Assembly (NCBI GenBank): GCA_025617745.1
Contig: CM046863.1
Coordinates: 58,856,085 to 58,920,084 of the forward strand
Direction of reading: 5' to 3'
DNA: 64,000 bases
Origin: Heliocidaris erythrogramma
Lineage: Eukaryota > Echinodermata > Echinoidea > Camarodonta > Echinometridae
A program made the position numbers and the translations under genes. Positions 44,216-57,569 of the stretch are shown here, piece after piece. Each line of letters begins with the position of its first letter. Positions within the stretch are counted from its first letter, which is position 1. The notes beneath the pieces were generated by a model. It did not search any database. It was given only the letters and a program-made list of their open reading frames with translations, and was not told the origin of the DNA.

Positions 44216-45890
44216 TGAGCCAAATGTTTTCCAGTATTATTTCCGCAAGGTCAACCGACATTCCATGATAGAAGAGACGAAAAGAAAACTTTGGGACGCT
44301 ATTTACTGAACCGACTGATGCACGTCGATAACAGATTTGCTCAAAATACGGATTACATCTTTTATGCACAGTATATTTATGAGATTCAACAAGTTTTGTC
44401 ACAAGTTTCTATTGCATTGAGACAAAGTCGAAACAAAAAAGAGGATTCTTCGTCAATAACTGCTTCAGATTTGAAAAATGCCGAGAAAGTTCAAACATAC
44501 TAAAATCAGACAAGGGATATAAATTTCTAAAGCAAATTCGTGGAACACCTCCTTACTGGCAAAAGACACAGAAAGATTATTGGCAATGGTACGACAACTT
44601 GGGAAGCCAACATGGTTTGCATCATTTTCATGTGCAGATATGAGATGGCCAGAAAATAATCAACAATTGCAAGACAAAAGGGAGACAGCAGGAAATTAAG
44701 TGAATTAGATTGGGCAGAAAAATGTAATTCTTATCAGATCGAATCCAGTAACAATAGCACGAATGTATGACAAAAATTTCACAACTTTTCTGAATAAAGT
44801 TATCTTATCTCCAGCTGCACCATAGGCCCCATAGTTGACTATGCCTTGCGACATGAATTTCAAATGAGAGATCAGTTCACACACACGCTTTATTCTGGGT
44901 TGAGCATGGCTCCACAGATGGGAAATCGATAATGATGATGATGTTGTACAATTCGTTGATAAGTACTTTCCTGCCGAAAACCTCATGAAGAAGAAGATCA
45001 AGAACTATACGAAATAATCAGCTCAGTACAACAGCACAGTAAGAAGCATTCTAAATCTTGCAAAAAGAAAGGAACAGCATGTAGATTTAATTTCCCAAGA
45101 CCACCTTCTGAAAAAACATTCCTTGTTAAACCTGTTGAAGAGAATAAAGCTAAGCATAGAAGTAAATGTGAAGTAAAGGATGAAAGCCAAGTGAAAGCTT
45201 CTGAAAATGCTAAAACCAAGGCTAAGGAATTGTTGAATTCTGTGAAAGATGCATTATCTGATGGACTGAATATAACAGTGCTAGGCATCTTTTTGGAAAA
45301 AGTTGGCATTACCCCAAATCAGTTTGAGAGTGCACATAATGAAATTGCCTCACAGGAAAGTATAATGATTAAAAGAGAACCACAGGATGTATGGGAAAAT
45401 CAGTTTAATCCAAATTTACTTCGAGCCTGGAATGCAATATGGATTTGCAGTACGTAACAAACGCATTCGCATGTGTAACGTACGTCGTGTCGTACATGTC
45501 AAAGGCTGAACGAGAAATGGGAATGCTTTTGAATCATACAGTATCTGAGATGAAAGAAGGAAATAAAGATGCTAAGGAAAGCATGAAAAAAGCTTGGTCA
45601 AGTGTACATGCAGAATCGTGAAGTATCTGCTCAAGAGAGCGTCTATCGTGTTTTGCAGTCTGAGATTGAAAGAGTGTTCTAGAAAAGTGGAATTTATTGG
45701 GTGTTGGACCTAACCCTGTCAGAATGAGTTTACCATTGAGCGTGTTAAAAAACAGACCAGATGGTGATGATGACGATGAGAATATCTGGATGCCCAGCAA
45801 ACTCGAGAGATACAAAGCTCGACCCAGAAACCCAGATTCAATAATATGTGTCTCGCAATATTTTGTTCTCAGTATAGAATTCTAACATCA
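44216..45890 (+). pseudogene. Helentron Rep / Helitron-like N-terminal region
   Basis: Frames scattered by at least six breaks give [20 protein letters not shown], then LGKPTWFA, the expected HUH-nuclease neighbourhood near 44880 (scrambled; the HUH itself is not readable), and DDDVVQFVDKYF (44930). Next come [62 protein letters not shown] and GVGPNPVRMSLPLSVLKNRP. These blocks match the order of the Helitron Rep region, which nicks and ligates DNA during rolling-circle transposition. No function is expected here. Confidence 0.82.
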
Positions 45891-46059
45891 TCGCAAATAA
45901 CAAGTATACAAGGAGTAAAAGTGTCTTCAAATTGGATAACAATTTAGGATATATTCAGAAACGTACACGTAGTAAAGACGCAGTCGTAAGGTATCCCGAT
46001 TCTCTCGCACTATATCACCAGAAAACTACTATTTGAGCATATTACAACTTTTTCTGCCA

Positions 46060-47783
46060 TATTCCAAGATGAGCAATTGAAGCCTCCAGGATTTAACACA
46101 TATCAAGATTTCTATGAGACAGGTTTTGTGAAATTATGTGGATGTGAATTGGAGAAAGTCAGCTCAACTGTGTGTAGCAATCAAAAGAAATTTGAAATAA
46201 ATGCTGATTTAATTGATCAGGCACAAGAGCATTTAGAACAATTTGGTGTACCAGAAGATGCATGGGGCCTTTTATGTCCAGAGAGTGAAGTTAGAACGAC
46301 TTGAACATCCCAGGGAGAATGTAGATGTGGAAGATTGCGATGAAGATCTTGCTATTCCTGATTTAAAGGACAAGCCAAAAAGTGATGATTACACCATAGA
46401 ATTTAGATCTGTGAAAATTTCTAAACAGGATAGACATTCTATGATGAGGTCTTTGAACGAGAAGCAAAGGATTGTCTTTTACAAAATACGACAATGGTGT
46501 TTAGATAGAGTAAATGGAAAACTGGGTTGAACCCTTTCATATTTTTATTACTGGTGGTGCTGGCACTGGAAAGAGTCATTTAGTGAAATGTATTTACTAT
46601 GAAGCAACACGCATACTAGCCCGAATGTTGCATAATCCTGATGATGTGTCAGTGTTGAAAATGGCTCCTACTGGAGTAGCTGCATACAATATCAATGGTC
46701 ATACTATACACAGTGTTCTTTCAATTCCAATTAGAGCTCAAATGCCTTATAAGCCACTCGGTGAAGAGAAAATAAGTGTCCTCCGCAATAAGCTAGCTCA
46801 ATTGCAAATTCTAATCATAGATGAAGTATCAATGGTAGATCAGAAGTTAATGTGTTACATCCACAGTCGGCTACGACAAATAAAACAATCCCGTGATCAG
46901 ACTGCTTTTGCTGGTGTATCCGTTATTGCTGTAGGAGATATGTATCAGTTACCTCCTGTTTTTGGAATTCCTTTATATAAAGACACAGTTGAAGGTGCAT
47001 TGTGGAATGATAATTTCAAGAAAGTGGAACTTGATGACATAATGAGACAGAAAGATGATTCTGAATTTGCCCTCCTCCTGAATAGATTACGTGTAAAAGA
47101 ACGTGATGACATTCTCTGCGATGATGACCTAGCAATGCTAAAGGCTCGTGAAACTGGTGAAGTCTTTGAAGATGATCTCCACATTTATTCATGTAACAAA
47201 GAAGTAGATGAATGGAACAAGAAATTATTGCATAAAAAATGTGCTAATGTAATATGTATAAAAGCAGAAGACACTGAGAAAGATGCCAAGAAAGAGAATA
47301 AAATTCGTGAAAAACCTTACACTGGGTGTAGAAGCCAGTTGCCTAGTTATCTGTGGATTGCAGTTAATGCGAGAGTCATGTTTGCTGAAGAACATTGATG
47401 TTGGCAAAGGCTGACAAATGGATGTTTTTGGAAATGTAACTGAAATAGTAATGGATCAGACAAAGTCTAAACCAGTTTGCATCAAAGTTGATTTTGACAA
47501 AGGTAATGTTGGTATTCATTCAGTTGAAAAATCTGAAGAATTACTCGGTAAGAAATATTTAAGGCGACAATTTCCACTTAAACTTGCTTATGCATGCACA
47601 ATTCATAAAGTACAAGGTTTGACATTAAACAAAGCTGTGGTATCATTAAAAGGTATATTTGAATCTGGACAGGCATATGTTGGACTTAGTCGTGTTTGTT
47701 CATTATCTGGACTTGTTATAGAAAATTTTGATCCAAAACGTATACACTGTAATCCTGAAATCAAACAAGCATGGATATTATGA
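46060..47783 (+). pseudogene. Helentron PIF1-like helicase
   Basis: An N-terminal extension (46077-46530) runs by frameshift at about 46515-46530 into the helicase: Walker A TGGAGTGKS (46550-46576), APTGVAAYNINGHTIHS, IIDEVSMVDQ (Walker B), VGDMYQLPPVFG. After a frame break at 47396-47418 come [13 protein letters not shown] and AYVGLSRV, motifs V and VI of PIF1 helicases. All core motifs remain, so only a few indels separate this from an intact SF1 5'-3' DNA helicase. Host PIF1 is unlikely because the flanking Rep and endonuclease parts are colinear. Confidence 0.9.
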
Positions 47784-47799
47784 ATGCATTTATTGAGAA

Positions 47800-48482
47800 T
47801 ATTACTGCTGAAGACATTGATAGATATACATGTAGCTCCTCTTTGATTTTACAAAATGTGCAAGGATTAAGACAGCATTTTATGGATCTTCAATCCCAAT
47901 GTCAATTTTGAATGCAGATTTTATTTGCTTGACAGAAACATGGATTAATGATAATAATATCTCTGATGTTGTTATAGATAACTTTAGATTTTATCATCAG
48001 CCAAGAAATCTTTCATATTGTAAATATGGTGCTGCAAGCGAGTTTAAAGAACGATCACATGGAGGTGTTGGAATGTACATCAAGAACAGACATTCAAGTA
48101 GATTAAACATATCTGTTAACAAACTTGGAGTTTATTGCAGTTCTTGTAACCAATCCTGTTTCTATTGTTCTCGCAGTTGTATATCGACCTCCATCATATA
48201 TATGAATCATTTTGTGAATGTCTAGACAATTTAGTGAATGAATTAAATAAAAGAACCACGAGATGCATTGTGATGGGTGATTTCAATGAGGATTTATTTA
48301 AAGGTTCTTCACAAATATACCAGTTAATGTGTACAAAAGGTTACAAACAGCATGTTGTGAATGCTACTACTGAGAATGGAACATTGATAGATCATGTTTA
48401 CAGCAAGGGATTAGAGTCATTCGAAACAGAAGTTGTCCCTACATACTACAGTTATCATGAAGCTGTTAAAATTATGTTTTAA
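47800..48482 (+). pseudogene. Helentron endonuclease (EEP-type) domain
   Basis: Begins near LILQNVQGLRQHFMDLQ, a frameshift, then LNADFICLTETWI (metal-binding Glu), RSHGGVGMYI, a second frameshift near 48170, and VMGDFNEDL (GDFN motif), NGTLIDHVY. It ends in YYSYHEAV where the family has YSDH; the catalytic Asp is replaced by Tyr. The domain is related to LINE apurinic endonucleases and is a known C-terminal addition in Helentrons. Confidence 0.85.
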
Positions 48483-48589
48483 TAATTGTAAATTCAGATA
48501 AATACATTTACAGTAGATTTTGTGACATTAATTTAAATTTTGTAAAATTAAGCAAATACCAGTTAAAGAATCTATTAAAAAAAAAGAAT

Positions 48590-48860
48590 GTCATGAAATA
48601 TAAAAAGAAAATGGAAAAAGAATGAAGACAAAGGAAGAAAGAAAAGTATAGAGATAGAAAAAAGAAAGAATAGTATAGAGATAGAGACAAAAAAAGAATA
48701 TATACAGATAGACAAATACATAAAAGTAAGAAAAAGAAGGAGACAAAAAAAAACATAAGAGATAGAGACAAAAAAGAATATATACAGATAGACAAAACAT
48801 AAAAGTAAGAAAAAGAAGGAGACAAAAAAAACATGAGAGATAGAGAAAATAGAGTAGAAG
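48590..48860. repeat. A/G-rich tandem repeat, about 98-bp unit
   Basis: Two to three units containing AGAGATAGAGACAAAAAA and ATACAGATAGACAAA. The minus-strand open frames are phenylalanine/serine-rich artefacts. Confidence 0.75.
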
Positions 48861-49199
48861 AAAGAAAAAATAGCAGTATCAGTACCAGTACCAGTCTTGT
48901 CATTGTAAATCATTGAGCTAATATGAATGTGTATGAATGGTGAAAACGTTCTGCAATAGATATTGTGGCAAATGAGATCACTGATATGATGGTTCATGAT
49001 GTCATAAACAAAAATGAACATACTATTTTGAACTGTAATACTTGATATGCTATGGAGATTTTACTTCTGAATTTTGCTTATAAAAATGTTCAAAATGCAT
49101 AATTGTAAAACATGCATACAATACTTTTTAAAACTCTTTTTAACTTCTCAGATGACTTCTTAAGATGATTTTCACGTCACATATCACAACGTAAGTTCA

Positions 49200-49409
49200 G
49201 AAGTTTGTGAAATCCAAGGCAATGGGGGAGAATATGTCCAACAAATCGTCAACTCCTTTTGGCAACATTCAACGAGACATGTTCCTGTCCTGGTGCCGCG
49301 AAAAAGGTGGAACGCGGATCATCAAAATGTCCGTGTTGATGACGTCGCCATATCAGCGGATGCTACGTGGAAAGAGGCTTATGGTTCAGGTGATAAGGTA
49401 CCAGTTTAA
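49200..49409 (+). pseudogene. BEL/Pao-type polyprotein C-terminal scrap
   Basis: A 70-codon frame reads GGEYVQQIVNSFWQHSTRHV then LVPRKRWNADHQNVRVDDVA before a stop. The F-W...PR.KW....N.RV.D.V pattern matches the short domain at the end of BEL/Pao retrotransposon polyproteins, downstream of the integrase. No other part of such an element was found nearby. Confidence 0.45.
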
Positions 49410-50574
49410 AACTCAGAAATACACTGCATAAAGTAAAATCACCATGTAACGCAAAAGGGAATGACCTCATGACACATGACCTTATATTCTTACACTGCCT
49501 TTTTTTGTGTAAGAAAAAATCCATTATTTTCAATTACTTTCATGTTATTTTGTTTTATTTGAATTATAACTATATGATATCCCTGATATTCATTATTGTG
49601 TAATAATACACACTGTATTGCTTAGATTTGTATCATGTCACTTGCGTAAATTTTGTTAAAGTAGACAATTGTGCCCTATACATGTAACTTTGATTTATGC
49701 ACAGGGAATCCCATGTTATAGATGAATAGGGATGCACTGTGATTGGTTAGATTTGTATCATGTAAATTTCGAAAATTTTGAAAATTTTGTTATAACTAGT
49801 GCATGATTGTGCACTATAACTTTCATTTATGCACAACGAATCCCATGTTAAACGAATGGAGATGTATGTATAATATGCACTGTGATTTGTTAGATTAAGG
49901 ATCTATTTAGGCCTACTTTAACAAATAGTGCATGCACCATTACTGGACTGTAGGAACTCCAAGTACTAAATTATCCATCGTGCAACTCTATTTCATCTTG
50001 GTGTTTGGCCTCAGTGAAACAAAACTGCACTTTAGTATTTGTCTTGCACATAAATGTATTATAGTGCAATATAATACATTATAGACCATGCATTATTCAT
50101 GTATAATGTACTCTTGTTTATGTTGTTGTACATGTCCAAACTGTATTGAAGACAGAATCAAACATCTGTCAAGCCAAGAGCACATGTAATTGTATACATA
50201 CATGTAGGTGTAGAATGTCGGGGGGGGGGGGGGGGGGGTGAGCTCAACAACCTGTAGACAATTTCAAAATTACCAAAATTATTTCATTCTATTTTTTAAA
50301 GCTCACTTGATATTTGTTATTATCTATATAAGGCATTTTAGCCGCACATTAAAAACGCATATTTTAGTCTGCTTGAGTTGCGCGTGCAGTATGCTTTCAT
50401 ATTGCACGGAACACTGAATTCCCTATAGGCTACTGTACTAAACTTGCCGTGCAATATTATGCCGTATTTTGTCTGGTCTGTTTGCGTGCACACAAATAAT
50501 GCAACGCATACACACATACGCACATGACGTAATAAAGAGGTTAAGTCAAACCTGTGTGATGACAGTGATGTATC
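49410..50574. other. AT-rich spacer, no gene recognised
   Basis: Contains related segments around GTGCACTATAAC/ATGCACAGGGAATCCCATGTTA (49690 and 49815) suggesting an old duplication of about 125 bp, and a poly-G tract at 50219-50238. Confidence 0.5.
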
Positions 50575-51215
50575 ATGAGGGGCCGTATTAACTGAATATA
50601 GTTGTTGAAATAATTTGTATTAAATTTTTCCTGTGGGGTATAGATAATAATTATATTGGATCGCTTTATTTCATGGAATACCAAAAAATATTACACTCGT
50701 TAGGACCAATATTGCACTCATTTTCGATTCGTGTGATATTGGCCCTAACTCGTGGAATATTCTCTGGTATCCCATTCAGAGCCATGCAATATAATATAAT
50801 TATTATTATCATTATTGCTGTTGTTATTGTTATAACTATTATCATTGCTTGTAAATATGTTTAAAACAGATGCTTGACATATGCATGCATGAGATATTTC
50901 AATTAATTTGATGAGGGGCTGTAATAACTGAATGTAATTGTTGAAATGATTTTTGTTAAGTTCTAAATCATTTTCCTGTGGGGTATAGAAAATAATAATT
51001 ATATTGGATCGCTTTATTTCATGGAATACCAGAAAATATTACACTCGTTAGGACCAATATTGCACTCCTCTTCGATTCGTGCGATATTGGCCCTAACTCG
51101 TGGAATATTCTCTGGTATCCCATTCAGAGCCATCCAATATAATATAATTATTATCATTATTGTTGTTGTTATTGTTATAACTATTATCATTGGTTGTAAA
51201 TATGTTTAAAACAGA
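50575..51215. repeat. Direct duplication of a hairpin-forming segment, about 340 bp
   Basis: Units 50575-50870 and 50912-51215 are over 90% alike by eye. Each contains an imperfect palindrome: ATGGAATACCA...ATATTACACTCGTTAGG pairs with CCTAACTCGTGGAATATT...TGGTATCCCAT. The open frames in both copies follow the palindrome and are not convincing genes. Confidence 0.75.
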
Positions 51216-54140
51216 TGCATGAGATATCTCAATTTGCTGACTATTTATGTAATGAATCTATGGGGCAAATCTTATTTAGCATATGCTCCCTTTATAAACA
51301 TGTATGTATCATTGTGATTTTTACCCAAATTTGTGTATCATTGGGATGATGAGGCACTTTATCCTGTTTAGGAAGGGGGGGGGGGGAGCTGGTCAAATAT
51401 ATTACTGTACACATGCATGAAAGAAAAAAAGAGAGAAAAGAGAAAAGGCGGGTATATGAAAAAGAAAGATAAATGTTCATGAACCAAGTTAGCAAAGGTA
51501 TTTCAATGCAATTCAAGATAAATTTCCTGCTCCAGCCAATCTCAAAATATGGACTATTCATGCACTTGGAAGTTATGCAGTGACCACATACAATAACTGA
51601 ACAGTGATGTACACTTTGCAAAGTGGATGGTACAATCAGAGACATACAGCACTTGGAAAGTTGGTGCAAGGAAGACAACTACAATATACCAAATGATTAC
51701 AAGAAGGAAACTTGTACAGCCATTGCCTTCAAGTCATTAAATAATAGCACCTGATACTGATACTTGGAGGGGGCCAAGCAACAAGATACAATTCCAAACT
51801 TCAAGGACGGAAATGTCGTGTAAGATGAAGACAAACACATAGCGGTCTTCCTGCCAAAAATAATCAGCACACCACATACTAGTATAGCAGATCTTATATA
51901 CTCACCTTGGAGGAAAGTAGAAATAGTTATTGAAGTTCCTGCAAAGGAGAAAAAGTTGAATATAGAGATTTCAGGAGTCACATATTGAGAATCTGCATCA
52001 AATTATTTGGCCTCACAAAGAAATGAGTACAGACATGGACTCTGTATGAAAGGCAGCTTTATGAGCTACATACACTCAGGCTAGCAACAAGTCACTACAA
52101 AGCTATGAGCTAATTGCCTGATACACAATTGCCCTGTAGAAGACAACAAAGCAGAGAGTCAAGAAGAACTACTTCAGACATAGAGGCTAACTTCATACAC
52201 CCTGTGACCAGTCATGTCTTGAATGGAGATTGCACTTTCTTCAACATGTTCCAGTGTGCATATCCTATCTTGTAGATCCCAGTCTTGGAGTCTGCAGGGT
52301 AAAGTAAAGGCATTGGCTTGGCACTGCAGTGTACTTACAGTGCACTTAAATTCCTAGCCTCACAAATAATGACATAACTCACAGGTAGAGAAATGCATAA
52401 CATGTCCTGGCAGTGTCTGCAACTGGAGAAGAAGATTCCTAAGAACAAAGTGGTGAACCCACAGCTGCCCGTCCCAAGTTAAGTGGAAGGTCCAGTATAT
52501 GTCCAAGAACTACAGAATTTACCTCAACCTGAGCTTCATATACCGCATGCACCATCGAGACTGTACACATTCTCATCAAACATCGATGTAGATCAGGATG
52601 TTGCCACACTTGATCATGGATTTAAGACCTGTTCGTGTTAGTCAAAGTGCATGACATGTTTAAGGTATCATATAGGCTAAAACTCGGGGAATATGTTATT
52701 TGTTTCTTCAGTTCGTTAAAACATATTCTTTGTAGAGAATATGTTTCAGAGGATTAAAGGTTAGAGGGATTTGGAATACCTATGGTTATGTGTGTGTACA
52801 GTAGTATATTTCAACTGCACCCCCACCCCCCCCTACTAAAGGAAGAATGTGATACTATTTATAATTTTAGTTAATTGCATACAGACTGGGAATTATCATG
52901 GTGAAGACTTATCTCGCTGCCTTCATCTAAGTAGTTTAATGAGAAAATGTATTTTTTTATTATTTGTCCAACAGAATACTCCCTTTTCATGGCACTTTCT
53001 ACGTATTTTCTACATATGAATACTAGAATAACGAAAGGTTATTTACAATCATTTTATGTTTCTACTGGTAAAGAATTATCAAGATAATTTTCATTGTTTT
53101 TATGACTTTTCAGCTTTTCAATTTTTTAATTTTTTTTTTTTACGTAGGTGTGATATATTTATTTGATTTATGTTATATTTTTTCTTGCATTAATACCCTT
53201 GTTACATGCTTGTAGTAATATGAAAGTTGTTCAACAATTTAAAACTTTGTTGGTTAATAGTTATAATATTTGTAATATGTGATATTTTTGAGCTTTGCTT
53301 AATGTTGTACAAACACAGACATGTAATAAGCCAATTTTACTTAGCTAGCTTCATTACTAATATCTAAAGGCTCTTTATTAGTTTATTTTTATCATTACAT
53401 ATGAGGGAGCGTAGCAACTGAGCAAGACATTTTTTGTTTATTTTTTAATAGTCAAACATTGTATTTTAGAGCATGTTAGCCAAATCCATATTAAAGGCCT
53501 GTTGTAGTTTTCACTGTTTCAAATCTCTAGCTGGACAGTCCTCTCAAAAACCTCCCTACCACTTTTAAGAAGATTTCTATATGAGGAAACTAATAGTGTA
53601 CATCATGATGCACATTATATCCTTGCTCTTGAAAGGTGATTGATATTATCAGTAAATAATTTCAAAACTGGTTATAGATTCTTGAGATTTGATGACTTCA
53701 TAAGTGGAAATAAAAACAAGAGAGTCCTCCAAAATGTGATAAGTATTGAGTGATGGAACGATTATTCTAGTAAAATAGTAAGAAAAGAAACTTATGGTTC
53801 ATTCAATTATACAGATTTTGTGCTGAAAAAAAAAAGGTTTCAGAGTCTGTAGGTGAATAATTTACATGAAAAGTGGCAATCTACCGCTTACATCTGTAGA
53901 CTTGACAAGTATGCAGTTGTCAATCATTATAGCAGTGCGATCATGTTTCAGGATTTGTTTCTGACTTATTTATAGAAAATCTTAATGTTTACATAAAACC
54001 TATAACTAAACTACACCTATTGAAGAGAAAGCGAATGGTGTTTTTTGTACGGTGAAATAGTAACACTGTTAAAAGTTTCAGAAATTGATATTGATATTGA
54101 TATCTAGTGAAGTAAACCTTATGCCTCAGCTATGGCTTGG
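51216..54140. other. Spacer, no gene recognised
   Basis: 51.3-52.6 kb is less AT-rich and has no long frames; it could be decayed exonic or element sequence, but I cannot match it. 52.6-54.1 kb is AT-rich with short A/T runs and a poly-C tract at 52821. Confidence 0.45.
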
Positions 54141-54145
54141 CCTCA

Positions 54146-54212
54146 TGAAATATACAATATACATACATGTATATACAATATACATACATGTATATACAAT
54201 ATACATACATGT
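54146..54212. repeat. 21-bp tandem repeat, three units
   Basis: Units ATATACAATATACATACATG-T in direct order. Confidence 0.9.
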
Positions 54213-55689
54213 AATGAAAGACAATACTTTACTCTCCAGAGCTCCTACTCTGGTTCATCTTTATTACAATTAAAATTATTATTAGAACATGAAGACCTAT
54301 ATCATAAGATATGTCTATTTAAAAAGACATTGAAAGTGGCTGTAAATTAAAAACAGACTGATGTGAGAAAAACGGCCATAATTGTTTCAAACATCAAATT
54401 TTGCTTTTTCAGTATCATGTTAAAAAAAAAACCTTATATTATTATTGATAATCAGTTAGATTATAATTGTGTTTGTGAAACTTCCTTAACTTATAATTGA
54501 AATCAACCTAAATTCTTGTCATTAAAGAAGGTGTGGATTCTACAATGCTCAATAATTAGTATCCAGTTTCTAAATATACCACATTTTGGAGTTTTTTTCT
54601 TGAAAAAACCTTGAAAGATAGAGTTTTCTAGATTATATGTGCTCTTTAAATAATAATGATTTATTTGAACCATATACATATGCCATGAACAGTTCTTTAC
54701 TCAGCAATTCTCGAAAACCTATTTACTTCATTTAGTATCATTGATTACAACAATATGTTCCATGTGTCATATATTCTTTCAAGTTTTAACATGAAAATAA
54801 AGTTTGCCTTTGATTTGTTTCTCGTATATTAAAACCTTTGGGTATTATTTTAAGTCCCTTAATATATCATAAGATGCTCATAAATGGTCGTGGTAATAAT
54901 CACAGAATCAGAGATGATAGGGAAATGATGATAATAGATATAATGGTGATGGTGATCATGATGATGATAGAATGGTGATAATGATTTTGATGATGTGATG
55001 GCGGTTAGAATGGTGATACTGATGGAGATGACAGCACAGTTAGGATGATGTTTGGAATGGTGAAAATGATGGTGATGATTATAATGATGGCTGGAATGGT
55101 AATAATGGTTGCAATGGTAATGAAGATAATGATGACGATGATTATGTTGGTTGGAATGGTGATGATGGTTGAAATAGTGATGAAGATGGTGATGATGGTT
55201 GGAATGGTGATAATGATGGTGATTATGCTGGTGATAATGATCATGATGGTGATGATATGGAGATGATGATGACCATCATGGAATGATGATAGTGATGGAG
55301 ATAATAATGGTGATGATGATATTCGGAATGGTGATTATGATTATGGCAGTGATGATGACGATGGTTGAAATGGTAATGATAGTGATGATAATGGTGATAA
55401 TGATTTTTATGATTTCAGCCTTTTCCTAGCCATTTTCAATTCGTAGACTCTACTACCTATTTTAGTGAAATAGCGCCCCTTTGGTCTCAATAGGGCATAA
55501 ACCGTGTGAAAAATTAATCTGTGACGATTCGTGGAAAGATAAGGATGAAACAGACAAAAGGGGAGGTGAAAGAGGGAGAGAGGAATAAAGGAAAGGGAGA
55601 GAAGAGACAGAGAAAAAGAAAAAAGACAGACAGATAAGAGAGTGATAGAGGAGTAAAGGAAAAGAGAGAGAGAGAGAGAGAGGAGTAAT

Positions 55690-55765
55690 ACATGTGACTT
55701 GTATAGCGCACTTTCCCTTCTGATTAGATGCTCAAGGCGCTCCAGAGCAAATTAATACACAAAGA
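55690..55765. repeat. Small TATAGCGC/AGGCGCT hairpin element
   Basis: CTTGTATAGCGCACTTTC and GATGCTCAAGGCGCTCCAGA form a short inverted repeat. It interrupts the GAGA-rich tract and resembles small palindromic elements spread in many animal genomes. Confidence 0.4.
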
Positions 55766-56382
55766 ATGAGAGATAAAAATTATTAACACTGGAAGAATAA
55801 TGAATAGATAGAAAAAAGAGAGACAGAGTGATAGAGGAGTGAAGGAAAAAGGAGAGAAGAGAGAGGAGTAAAGGAAAGGGAGAGAAGAGACAGAAAAAGC
55901 CAGATAGGAGAGTGATAGAGGAGTAAAGGAGAAGGGAGAGCAGAGAGAGAGGAGTGAAGAAAAGGGAGAAAAAAGACAGAGAGAGGACAAAATGGAAAAA
56001 AAAAAAAACTCAGATATTGCTCAAAGAGAATTGTAATGTAGATTGACGAGTGAAAAGAAATCACTTTCAATAGACATGACACGCAAATATCGAAAATTCT
56101 GACATTGCTGATGATGAGGATAATTTTGGTGATGGTGTTGGTGATGATGGTAATGGTGGTTGTGATGAAGATGATAATGGTGATGATAATGGGGATGATG
56201 ATAATGATGATAATGGTGATTATGATGATGATGATGCAAATGATATAATGATAATAATAATGATGATATGATGATGATGCTGATGATATATATAAAATGA
56301 TGATTGTGGCGATTATGGCGATGATGATAATGGTGATGACAATGATGATGGTGATAATGATGATTAATGGTGATGACGACAA

Positions 56383-56818
56383 CAGTCAGACCCAACTCCG
56401 TAATACCGAGCACAGGTATATACTCCGAAAACGGCGTATAGAACAAGATGAATATAGAGCCCTCATCGTTCAGTGCGAGGCAGTGTGTACAAAAGGCATG
56501 GGAAAATCGTGCAGTGTCGACCTGCTGTTGATAATATATTTTTCAAAAATAATGCTGCGGATATATTTATTTAAAATGTTTGTCATTTGAAATTCACTTC
56601 ATATGACGAATCATTCAAGGATTTTGAAGATAATTGACACGCAGCATTATTTTTAAGAATTATGTATATCGTCGGTAGGTTGACTTTACAAGATTATCGA
56701 GATGCCTTTTGTACACGCTGTCTCATACTGAACGATGAGGGCTCTATATTCATCTTGTTCTATACGCTGTTTTCGGAGTATATACCTGTGCTCGGTATTA
56801 CGGAGTTGGGTCTGACTG
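56383..56818. mobile_element. 436-bp foldback MITE (copy 2)
   Basis: Same length and inverted ends as 6282-6717. Target duplication GACAA at 56378-56382 and 56819-56823. It is inserted in the GAT microsatellite. Confidence 0.93.
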
Positions 56819-57438
56819 GACAATGGTGGTGATGATTATGCTGATAATGATTATTCTGATGATGATAATGGTGATGATTATGATAAGCATCATCATCATC
56901 ATCATGAATATCATCACAGTGATGATGATAATGATGTTGATGATAATCTTGATGATTATAATGATAATGGTGATGACCATGACTGAAATGACATTAACCT
57001 TAGCCATGCCAAATATGAAAGAGAGATGACATTTCGTGAAGAAGATACAATCATTAGTTGATTTTTACAAAATGGCGCCTGGATGACGTCACAATAATCT
57101 GATGACCTTGAAAAAGATGCGGGAACTTGACCTTATTAGGACTGATGACTGACAAAAATTTGAAGATAATTGACTAAGCCAATTTTGAGAAATTGTGATA
57201 TCAAATAAGACGATTTGATATTGCAGGATACTTTGGAGATAAACCCCATAGCTCTAATACACGACAGGGAATCAAAATTTCCATAGGGTTGTACACAAAC
57301 TACTGCACATTACTTTCTAATAGACATAACATGGAAAATAAGGCAGTTTATTACATGATTTGTGATTGTTTATGTTATAATAGTCGAAGAGGATGGTAAA
57401 ATGACACGCAAAAACAAGCACAAAAAAATACAAAATTA

Positions 57439-57503
57439 TGGACCCACCGGGGATCGAACCTGGGTCACCTGCATGGGAGGCAAGTCCTTTGACCAATAGA
57501 CCA
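57439..57503 (-). pseudogene. tRNA-like module, Gly(CCC)-like (A3)
   Basis: A-box TGGTCTATTGG and B-box GGTTCGATCCC on the minus strand; loop region CCTCCCA. Confidence 0.6.
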
Positions 57504-57569
57504 AAACATTTCCCATAGAGATAACACGTACACGAAAAACGGGATTCTCAAATCACATATTGTACTTAA

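Larger units (their letters stand above)
44216..48482 (+). mobile_element. Degenerate Helentron (Rep-helicase-endonuclease)
   Basis: Plus-strand remains of a rolling-circle Helitron protein in the expected order: Helitron-like N-terminal/Rep region, PIF1-like helicase, then an endonuclease/exonuclease/phosphatase-type domain. A C-terminal endonuclease is the feature of Helentrons (Helitron2) in aquatic animals. Many frameshifts and stops divide it into pieces. The 5' end is in the gap and the 3' terminus was not identified. Confidence 0.88.
54930..57000. repeat. GAT/GGTGAT microsatellite belt with A/G-rich insert
   Basis: Imperfect (GATGAT/GGTGAT)n at 54930-55410, 56105-56380 and 56820-56995. 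In between is a GAGA-rich stretch (55540-56000) with AGAGGAGTAAAGGAAA units. Long isoleucine/methionine/histidine frames here are artefacts. Confidence 0.9.

Noticed and set aside
43252-44402. Long open frames of 200-320 codons on both strands
   Set aside because: They cross the 500-N gap and poly-G; the translation is mostly unknown residues and homopolymer.
48508-49021. Hydrophobic minus-strand frames resembling membrane proteins
   Set aside because: Antisense of an A/G-rich tandem repeat; no start context or conserved motif.
54930-57029. Methionine/isoleucine- and histidine-rich frames of up to 199 codons
   Set aside because: Pure products of the GAT-type microsatellite and GAGA tract; open in several frames.
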